A stretch of DNA of 32,215 nucleotides from Micromonosporaceae bacterium. Its GTDB lineage: Bacteria; Actinomycetota; Actinomycetes; Mycobacteriales; Micromonosporaceae. The DNA is taken from positions 1 to 32,215 of the forward strand of contig JAHRHA010000063.1 of the NCBI GenBank assembly GCA_020027875.1, written 5' to 3'. Shown one piece after another: positions 17,495-23,631 of this stretch. Both the position numbers and the translations under genes were made by a program. The first letter of the stretch is position 1, and each line of letters begins with the position of its first letter. The notes below the pieces were generated by a model, which searched no databases, had not been told where the DNA came from, and was given only the letters and a program-made list of their open reading frames with translations.

Positions 17495-18715
17495 GTGAGC
17501 TCCGTGTATGCCGACGTGACGGTGGTCGGCGTGGGCGCCGACGGTTGGTCCGGCCTCGCACCGATGGGCCGGGCCGCATTGGAGCGGGCGAGGGTGGTTC
17601 TCGGCGGCCGGCGCCACCTTGACCTCCTTCCGGCCGGGCTGCCCGCGACACGAGTCGGCTGGCCCACTCCCCTGCTGCCGGCCCTGCCTGGCCTGCTCGC
17701 CGAATACGCCGATCAGTCGCTGTGCGTGCTGGCCAGCGGGGATCCAATGTGGTACGGCGTGGGAGCACACGTCGCCGCTCTCGTCGGCCCCGACCGGCTA
17801 CGCGTTGTCGCTCACCCATCGGCGATATCGCTCGCCTGTGCCCGGCTCGGCTGGCCCGTTGAGGCGGTCACAGTCGTCAGCGCCGTGGGCCGAGATCTAG
17901 ACCGGGTGCGTCGCGAACTCGCCCCAGGCCGGCGTCTGCTCGTCCTCAGCGCCGACGCCGCAACCCCCGCGACGCTGGCAAGGACCCTCACCGACGCCGG
18001 CTACGGCCCGAGCCAGCTGACACTGCTGGAGTCCCTCGGCGCCACACACGAGCGTCGACTGGACGTCACCGCTGAGGACTGGGGGCACCCACCGGGTGAC
18101 GCGCTCAACGTGGTCGCGGCAACCGTTAGGCCGGCGGGCGGCACCCGATCGCTGTCCACGGTGCCTGGTCTGCCGGACGACGCGTACGAGCACGACGGTG
18201 CCCTCACCAAACGCGAGGCACGAGCGCTGGCGTTGTCCCGGCTGGCCCCGCTCCCGGGGGAGCTGCTGTGGGACGTCGGCGCCGGCAGCGGCAGCGTCGG
18301 AATCGAGTGGATGCGCGCTGAGCCGACCTGTCGCACGATCGCTGTCGAGGCCCGCCCGGACCGGGCCAAGAACATCCAGGTCAACGCCGCCAAGCTGGGC
18401 GTACCAGACCTGAGGGTCGTCCTGGGAACAGCCCCGCAGTCACTCGCCGACCTGCCCACACCTGATGCCGTGTTCGTCGGCGGCGGCATCGTCGCCGACG
18501 GCCTGCTCGATACATGCTGGGCGGCGCTGACCGTCGGCGGCCGCCTGGTCGCGCACGCGGTCACCATCGAGGGAGAACACGAGCTGGCACGGTTCGCCCA
18601 CCGCCACGGCGGCGACCTCACCCGCCTCGCGCTGGAGCGAGCCGCACCGCTCGGCGGCTTCACCGGCTGGCAACCGGCGCGCACCCTGGTCCAGTGGGCG
18701 GTGACCCGGACGTGA
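17495..18715 (+). CDS. cobL: precorrin-6Y C5,15-methyltransferase (decarboxylating) CobL
   Basis: 406 aa, the length of a two-domain CobL (CbiE plus CbiT). It methylates C5 and C15 of precorrin-6B and decarboxylates the C12 acetate, giving precorrin-8X. The N-terminal CbiE part has VVGVGADGWSGL and LASGDPMWYGVGAH. The CbiT part begins near residue 215 (DGALTKREARALAL) and has the SAM loop LLWDVGAGSGSVGIEW near 255-270, then AVEARPDRAKNIQVNA. The GTG at 17495 is chosen for its -10-like element 6 nt upstream. Another GTG at 17504 is possible. The stop overlaps the cobM start. First gene of cobL-cobM-cobF, divergent from chlID. Confidence 0.94.
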   Translation: MSSVYADVTVVGVGADGWSGLAPMGRAALERARVVLGGRRHLDLLPAGLPATRVGWPTPLLPALPGLLAEYADQSLCVLASGDPMWYGVGAHVAALVGPDRLRVVAHPSAISLACARLGWPVEAVTVVSAVGRDLDRVRRELAPGRRLLVLSADAATPATLARTLTDAGYGPSQLTLLESLGATHERRLDVTAEDWGHPPGDALNVVAATVRPAGGTRSLSTVPGLPDDAYEHDGALTKREARALALSRLAPLPGELLWDVGAGSGSVGIEWMRAEPTCRTIAVEARPDRAKNIQVNAAKLGVPDLRVVLGTAPQSLADLPTPDAVFVGGGIVADGLLDTCWAALTVGGRLVAHAVTIEGEHELARFAHRHGGDLTRLALERAAPLGGFTGWQPARTLVQWAVTRT

Positions 18716-19470
18716 CCGTCTACTTCATCGGTGCCGGCCCGGGGGCCGCCGACCTCATCACGGTGCGCGGACAGCGCATTCTCAGCCGGGCACCCGTCTG
18801 TCTCTATGCGGGCAGCCTGGTCCCGACCGAACTCCTCGACACCTGTTCGCCCGGCGCCTCGCTGGTGGATACAGCCGACCTGACACTCGACGAGATCATC
18901 GCCGCCATGACCCACGCTCACGCGGCCGGCCATGATGTGGCGAGGCTGTGCTCGGGCGACCCGTCGATCTTCAGCGCGGTGGCCGAGCAAACCCGCCGCC
19001 TCGACCAAGCCGGCATACCGCACGTCATGGTCCCCGGGGTGCCATCGTTTGCCGCGGCGGCGGCTTCTTTGGGCCGGGAGTTGACCGTGCCCACCGTCGG
19101 CCAGACCGTCATCCTCACCCGGGCTCAGTCACGGTCCACGCCCATGCCCGACGGGGAGGATCTCATGACGCTCGCCCGAAGCCGCGCGATGCTCGTGTTG
19201 CACCTGGCGATCGCGCACATCCGGGCCCTGACCGACCTACTCCGCGTCGAGTACGGCCTGGACTGTCCAGCCGCCGTCGTCGCCAACGCGAGTCGCCCGG
19301 ACGAGAAGGTCCTGCGCGGCACCCTCGCGGACATCGCCGACCAGGTCCAACAAGCTGGCATCCGCCGGACGGCGGTCATCCTCGTCGGCTGGGCCCTCGC
19401 CGCGGACACCTTCCCCGACAGCTACCTGTACTCACCGGGTCGAGATAGATCCGCCAAGCTCGGCAGGTAG
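18712..19470 (+). CDS. cobM: precorrin-4 C11-methyltransferase CobM
   Basis: 252 aa, full length for CobM/CbiF. It methylates C11 of precorrin-4 to give precorrin-5. Family marks are VYFIGAGPGAADLITVRG at the N-terminus, CLYAGSLVP, RLCSGDPSIFSAVAEQ, MVPGVPSFAAAAASLGRELT and ILTRAQSR. The GTG at 18712 overlaps the cobL stop by 4 bp (GTGA). The frame is open upstream to 18514, but there it only mirrors cobL. Confidence 0.95.
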   Translation: MTVYFIGAGPGAADLITVRGQRILSRAPVCLYAGSLVPTELLDTCSPGASLVDTADLTLDEIIAAMTHAHAAGHDVARLCSGDPSIFSAVAEQTRRLDQAGIPHVMVPGVPSFAAAAASLGRELTVPTVGQTVILTRAQSRSTPMPDGEDLMTLARSRAMLVLHLAIAHIRALTDLLRVEYGLDCPAAVVANASRPDEKVLRGTLADIADQVQQAGIRRTAVILVGWALAADTFPDSYLYSPGRDRSAKLGR

Positions 19471-19484
19471 GGCAGACTCGGGGC

Positions 19485-20240
19485 GTGCGGACCATCCAGA
19501 TCATCGGGATCGGGGCGGGCGACCCCGATCACCTGACCCTGCAAGCCGTCAAGGCGATCAGCAGGACCGACGTGTTTTTTGTGGTGGACAAGGGAGCCGA
19601 AAAGCAGGACCTCGCGGGGCTTCGTCAACTGATCCTCGGTCGCCACGCGGCCGCGGCGCACCGGGTGGTCGAGATAGCCGACCCGGCCAGGCGCCGCGAC
19701 GCCGAGGACTACGTGGAGGCGGTCGAAGACTGGCGCCGACAACGAGCTGACCTGCTCGGGGTGGCTATCCGCAAGGAACTAGCCGACGGAGAATGCGGCG
19801 CGCTGCTCGTATGGGGAGATCCAGCCATCTACGACTCCACATTGGCTGTCGTGGCCGACATTGTGGACCGTGGCGCCGTCGAAGGCCTGGACTACACGGT
19901 CGTGCCCGGGGTCAGTAGCGTGACAGCGTTGGCGGCGAGTCATCGCGTCACGCTGAACCGGGTCGGTCGGCCAATCCTCGTGACCACGGGGCGACGGCTC
20001 GCGAACGGCTTTCCGAGTGGCGTCGACGACGTGGTGGTCATGCTGGACGCGCACTGCACGTTCACCCAATTGGGGGACATGGCGTTAGACATCTACTGGG
20101 GCGCCTACCTCGGTACACCCGATGAGATCCTCATAGCTGGGCCGGTGAGTCAGGTCGGGTCGCGCATCGTCGAGGCCCGGCAGCGGGCCCGTGACACCAA
20201 AGGCTGGATCATGGATACCTACCTGCTCCGGCGGCGCTAA
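19485..20240 (+). CDS. cobF: precorrin-6A synthase (deacetylating) CobF
   Basis: 251 aa, full length. CobF methylates C1 of precorrin-5 and releases acetate, giving precorrin-6A. It is specific to the aerobic pathway and, with CobG, defines the route. Segments seen are IIGIGAGDPDHLTLQAVKA, VFFVVDKGAEKQDL, LLVWGDPAIYDST, VPGVSSVTALAASHRV and the terminal GWIMDTYLLRR. The GTG at 19485 lies 14 nt after the cobM stop, with only a weak purine-rich stretch before it. A strong hairpin follows (20250-20275), so this gene ends the operon. Confidence 0.95.
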   Translation: MRTIQIIGIGAGDPDHLTLQAVKAISRTDVFFVVDKGAEKQDLAGLRQLILGRHAAAAHRVVEIADPARRRDAEDYVEAVEDWRRQRADLLGVAIRKELADGECGALLVWGDPAIYDSTLAVVADIVDRGAVEGLDYTVVPGVSSVTALAASHRVTLNRVGRPILVTTGRRLANGFPSGVDDVVVMLDAHCTFTQLGDMALDIYWGAYLGTPDEILIAGPVSQVGSRIVEARQRARDTKGWIMDTYLLRRR

Positions 20241-20249
20241 TCTGTCCTC

Positions 20250-20275
20250 GACGCGCTGACATGCGTCAGCGCGTC
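20250..20275 (+). terminator. terminator-like hairpin after cobF
   Basis: GACGCGCTGAC-ATGC-GTCAGCGCGTC is a perfect 11-bp stem with a 4-nt loop, starting 9 nt after the cobF stop. No T run follows, which is common for actinobacterial terminators. Confidence 0.7.
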
Positions 20276-20278
20276 ACA

Positions 20279-20308
20279 TTGACATCGCCCGTAGCTACGC
20301 CATAGGTT
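20279..20308 (+). promoter_or_regulatory. sigma-70-type promoter for the cbtB riboswitch transcript
   Basis: TTGACA (20279-20284) and TAGGTT (20303-20308) are 18 bp apart. Both fit housekeeping sigma consensus (TTGACA, TANNNT), and the site lies just upstream of the riboswitch. Transcription would start near 20315. Confidence 0.7.
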
Positions 20309-20317
20309 CGGCATCAC

Positions 20318-20425
20318 TATCTGTGCCGTGTGAGAAGCCGGTGGAAATCCGGCGCGGTCGCGCCACTGTGGCCAGACCCCGTGTGGGGTGTGGAAGCCAG
20401 ACCTCACACGCCACGCATAGCCACC
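20318..20425 (+). ncRNA. cobalamin riboswitch upstream of cbtB
   Basis: The B12-riboswitch core is clear: AGCCGGTGGAAATCCGGCGC (20336-20355), GGTCGCGCCACTGTGGCC (20356-20373), a CCCCGTGTGGGG hairpin (20377-20388) and GGAAGCCAGACC (20392-20403). The leader is compact. The SD AGGAGG (20445-20450) and the cbtB ATG follow. High cobalamin should lower synthesis of the cobalt importer. Confidence 0.92.
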
Positions 20426-20456
20426 GAGCGGACGCGTAATCCCTAGGAGGTCAGCC

Positions 20457-20678
20457 ATGGCGCAGTCCACTGCCCTGCCCAGCCCGCATCCCATCCCCGC
20501 CCCAGCGGCGATACCCCTGCGCGACCTGATCCCGTGGGCCGTGTTCGGCCTGCTGCTCGCGCTCGTCGCGATCTATTTCGTCGGCGCCGAGCAGGGCGCT
20601 TTCTCCCTGGTGAGCGGCACGACGGTGCATGAGTTCATGCACGACGGCCGGCACCTTCTCGGCTTCCCATGCCACTGA
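20457..20678 (+). CDS. cbtB: cobalt transporter subunit CbtB
   Basis: 73 aa, typical of CbtB. It has one membrane segment (about 24-44, IPWAVFGLLLALVAIYFVGA) and a short C-terminal metal-binding tail with H58, H62, D63, H66, C72 and H73 (HEFMHDGRHLLGF). CbtB works with CbtA in B12-regulated cobalt uptake. The ATG has a perfect SD (AGGAGG, 20445-20450) just after a cobalamin riboswitch. cbtA starts 13 nt after its stop. Confidence 0.92.
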   Translation: MAQSTALPSPHPIPAPAAIPLRDLIPWAVFGLLLALVAIYFVGAEQGAFSLVSGTTVHEFMHDGRHLLGFPCH

Positions 20679-20691
20679 ACGGCAGGCCCGC

Positions 20692-21438
20692 ATGACACCA
20701 CGCAGTCTCCTCATCCGCGGCATGCTCGTCGGCCTAGTCGCCGGCCTACTCGCGTTCATCTTCGCGCGATTCTTCGGCGAGCCATCCATCAACGCGGCCA
20801 TCGCCTTCGAGGGCGCCCACGCGCACGTCGAGCCCGGCGCGGCGGCCGAGCCGGAGCTGGTCAGCCGAACCATCCAAGCTAGCCTCGGTCTGGCCTTGGC
20901 CGTCTGTCTTTACGGCGCGGCCCTGGGTGGCATCTTCTCCCTAGCATTCGCGTTCGTGTACGGCCGGGTTGGCCACCTCGGTGCCCGAGCCACCGCAGGA
21001 ACGCTCGCCATCATCGGCTTCGTCACAATCTTCGGCGTTCCATTCTTGAAATACCCACCGAACCCGCCCGCTGTCGGAGATCCCGAGACCATCGGACGGC
21101 GCTCCGGACTGTACTTCCTGATGATCATCATCTCGGTCGCCGCGGCGATCGCCGGGATGCTGGTGAGAAGGTCCGTACTGCCACAGTGGGGGTCCTGGAA
21201 CGCCACCTTCGCCGCTGCGGGCACATACGTGGCGATCGTCGCCGTCGCCACCGCCGTTCTGCCCGCAATCAACGAGGTGCCGCCCGACTTCCTCGCCACC
21301 GACCTGTGGGAGTTCAGGCTCGCCTCTATCGGCACACAGCTCGTGCTGTGGACCACATTCGGCATCCTCTTTGGAGCACTCGCCGAGCGAGCCGAACGCG
21401 CTCGTCTCGAGGCGCCGCAGCCGGCATCGGTGGGCTAA
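20692..21438 (+). CDS. cbtA: cobalt transporter subunit CbtA
   Basis: 248 aa membrane protein with about five to six hydrophobic segments: LVGLVAGLLAFIFARFFG near the N-terminus, then about 70-95, 105-125, 145-165, 175-195 and 220-240. This matches the predicted CbtA cobalt transporters. His and Glu residues in GAHAHVE follow the first segment and may bind metal. The ATG at 20692 is 13 nt after cbtB. The frame is open back to 20629, but there it overlaps cbtB. Acts with CbtB to supply cobalt for CobN. Confidence 0.9.
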   Translation: MTPRSLLIRGMLVGLVAGLLAFIFARFFGEPSINAAIAFEGAHAHVEPGAAAEPELVSRTIQASLGLALAVCLYGAALGGIFSLAFAFVYGRVGHLGARATAGTLAIIGFVTIFGVPFLKYPPNPPAVGDPETIGRRSGLYFLMIIISVAAAIAGMLVRRSVLPQWGSWNATFAAAGTYVAIVAVATAVLPAINEVPPDFLATDLWEFRLASIGTQLVLWTTFGILFGALAERAERARLEAPQPASVG

Positions 21439-21440
21439 CA

Positions 21441-22190
21441 ATCGCATCGACCGGCCTCACTCCGGTCGCCGGTGACGACGTTGTCGCGGCCATCAACCGC
21501 GCGGGCCGCGACAACGTGCTGCTAAGTATCGGGGTCGGCGACGGGTCGAGCACCTTCATGCCAGCGGACCGACTGCGCGCCATGGATCCCGATGGGCCCG
21601 ATCGGCCCATCCCGGTGGCTCAGCTCGTGGACGCGGTGGGCGCTTGGGCCGGCACGAGCGAGCGGCGGGTCGCCGCGTCACTAGTGGTGCTTGGCTACGC
21701 CGCCCGACTCGTGGGACCCACAATCGCCGTCATGCTGCGAGACGGCATCCTTTTAGATGTACGAATGCCGCAGGTCCGCTACTCATATGAACCCGAACTC
21801 GGATTCCGGCTGGCGATACCTGAACCAGCCGGATGGCGGGCCGCACCGGCGGCGCTCCATCAGCAATGGTGCCGAGATGTCGTCGACAGTCACCTCAACG
21901 CTCTGATCAACGCGGTTCGCGTGGTCGCGCCCGCCGCGGCTGCGATGCTATGGGGCAACGTCGCCTCCAGCGTCGCGGGCGCCCTACGCTCTCTGACCCA
22001 AGCCGGGGCGGCACCCGTCGAAGCCTGCCACACAACCGGAACAGCACTCCTCGACTGCCCACCGCTACACGGCAGTGGCAAGCTGAGTGTCCACAACGGA
22101 CAGCTTTGGTTCGTCCGCCGAAGCTGCTGCCTCTTCTACCGCCTCGAGGGTGGCGGCATGTGCGGCGACTGCCCGCTAGTCCAACCCTAA
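21441..22190 (+). CDS. FhuF-like [2Fe-2S] protein, start uncertain
   Basis: About 225 to 250 aa. The C-terminus has the FhuF-type 2Fe-2S pattern C-C-x10-C-x2-C (RSCCLFYRLEGGGMCGDCPL). FhuF proteins are reductases that release iron from ferric siderophores. Upstream, WRAAPAALHQQWCRDVVDSHL and LWGNVASSVAGALRSL fit the helical FhuF fold. Coding character begins near 21441, just after the cbtA stop, but no ATG, GTG or TTG lies there. The options are a rare ATC start at 21441 (GGTGGG is upstream), a GTG inside cbtA at 21348, or the GTG at 21516, which would remove about 25 plausible residues. Tight linkage to cbtBA behind a B12 riboswitch suggests a cobalt or corrinoid reductase role. That role is inference. 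Confidence 0.75.
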   Translation: MASTGLTPVAGDDVVAAINRAGRDNVLLSIGVGDGSSTFMPADRLRAMDPDGPDRPIPVAQLVDAVGAWAGTSERRVAASLVVLGYAARLVGPTIAVMLRDGILLDVRMPQVRYSYEPELGFRLAIPEPAGWRAAPAALHQQWCRDVVDSHLNALINAVRVVAPAAAAMLWGNVASSVAGALRSLTQAGAAPVEACHTTGTALLDCPPLHGSGKLSVHNGQLWFVRRSCCLFYRLEGGGMCGDCPLVQP

Positions 22191-22281
22191 TTTGCCCTAC
22201 AGCTACTTCGTGCGTCGACCTCTCGCTGGCAGATGGTGAGCCCTCGCTCGACAAGGTTAGCCTGCCACGTCAGAGCCGAGG

Positions 22282-23502
22282 TCAGCCCGGCCCGGAGTGG
22301 TCTTCCTCACTGCCGCCGTCGCCTCCGCCGTGCCCGGCTCCATCGCGACCTCTGTCATTACCGCCGCCATGCCGATCGCCAGCTTCCTGCTGGTCGGGGA
22401 CCGGCTGCTGTGCGTTGCCGAGCGTGCCATCGCCGGGGACGACGTTATTCGCCGGCGGCGCCGGGGTTCCGCCGGGAGCGCCGGCGTCGCTGAAGGCAAC
22501 AACAGTCGCCGCGACGACCGCCGCAACGCCCGCCGCAACGCCCGCCGCGATGGGAATGAGCCCTGGCCGCAAGCGGCCACGCCCTCGCGGCTCGCCGAGA
22601 AGGGTGGGGAGCGCCGCCGTCGGCGCAGGGCGCCGAGCCGGCGCTTCGGGAGCCGGCAACCACGGCTCCTCCGGCAGGTCGCGGGCCGCGTTGGTTGCCG
22701 CTTCGGCCATCGCGTGCGCACTTGGCCAACGCTGCTCAGGGTCCTTCGCCAGCGCCCGCGTGACCACCTGCTGGACCTCGGACGGAATGGTGTCCGGCAG
22801 TGGTGGCAGCTCGTCGTGCCCCTGCGTGCGTACGACGCCGACCGAGGAGTCGACGACGAACGGCCGAGTCCGCGTAAGGCATTCGTAGGCCACGACCCCG
22901 AGCGAATAAATGTCGGTCGCGGGGGCCACCCGGTTTCCCGAAATCTGCTCCGGAGCCAGATAGGCCGCGGTGCCGATGGCCACATCTGCTGGACAGAACA
23001 GGTCGGACTCGACGATCCGGGCAATCCCGAAATCGGTCAAAACGAGGCGCCCGTCCGGCCGAAGGAGCAGGTTGCCCGGCTTGACGTCGCGGTGCACGAT
23101 GCCCGATTGATGCGCCACCTGCAGGGCGTTGGCGGCCTGGGCGACGATCATCATCGCTTCGCGCGGCGGGAGCGGACCGACCCGGTTGAGCAGCTCATGC
23201 AAGGACTCGCCTTTGATGAAGGGCATGACCAAGTACGCGATCCCATCGACTTGGCCGTAGTCGTAGACCTCCACGATCCTCGGGTCGCTCAGTGCCGCCA
23301 TCGCGCGCGCTTCCGTCCGGAACCGCTCAGCGAAGCCCGGATCGCTGGACAGGCTCGGGAGCAGCACCTTCACGGCCACGGTTCGGCTAAGCACGAGGTC
23401 CTCAGCGCGCCATACTTCGCCCATGCCGCCGCGGGCGACCGGTTCGCGAAGTACGTAACGGTCGCCGAGGCTGGTGCCGGGCGCAAGCAAATCAGCTCCC
23501 AC
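22282..23502 (-). CDS. serine/threonine protein kinase, PknB-like, membrane-anchored
   Basis: 406 aa. An N-terminal Hanks-type kinase domain (about 16-275) has all key residues: glycine loop ARGGMGEVW (23-31), K45 in AVKVL, HRDVKPGN (137-144), DFG (157-159), GTAAYLAPEQ and DIYSLGVVAYE. A Pro/Ala-rich juxtamembrane stretch follows, with one membrane segment near 315-340 (IPIAAGVAAGVAAVVAATVV). The outside tail of about 65 aa is rich in Pro, Gly, Asp and His and has no PASTA repeat or other sensor domain. Start GTG at 23502; a TTG four codons in has a GGGAG before it and is an alternative. The gene is divergent from the nuclease-tailed gene. Target unknown. Confidence 0.92.
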   Translation of the reverse strand: MGADLLAPGTSLGDRYVLREPVARGGMGEVWRAEDLVLSRTVAVKVLLPSLSSDPGFAERFRTEARAMAALSDPRIVEVYDYGQVDGIAYLVMPFIKGESLHELLNRVGPLPPREAMMIVAQAANALQVAHQSGIVHRDVKPGNLLLRPDGRLVLTDFGIARIVESDLFCPADVAIGTAAYLAPEQISGNRVAPATDIYSLGVVAYECLTRTRPFVVDSSVGVVRTQGHDELPPLPDTIPSEVQQVVTRALAKDPEQRWPSAHAMAEAATNAARDLPEEPWLPAPEAPARRPAPTAALPTLLGEPRGRGRLRPGLIPIAAGVAAGVAAVVAATVVAFSDAGAPGGTPAPPANNVVPGDGTLGNAQQPVPDQQEAGDRHGGGNDRGRDGAGHGGGDGGSEEDHSGPG

Positions 23503-23631
23503 AAAGTGGCTTCAAAGGTCGACACGCGGAAACTCGCCGAACGGTTCGTTGGGTGCGGCCCGGCCGCTGTGGCCGGGTGAAGTATCCCCTTAGGGGGTCC
23601 ATGGATAGATGCCGCCGCGGTCCGACTGTGG
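23503..23631. other. kinase / nuclease-protein divergent gap
   Basis: 129 bp. No SD precedes the plus-strand gene at 23632. The frame of that gene is open back to a TGA at 23578-23580 and reads protein-like (PWIDAAAVRLW) without a start codon. A small inverted repeat, CCCCTTAGGGG, lies at 23586-23596. Confidence 0.4.

Noticed and set aside
22297..23580. 427-codon plus-strand frame over the kinase gene
   Set aside because: Antisense shadow; the kinase frame has every catalytic motif.
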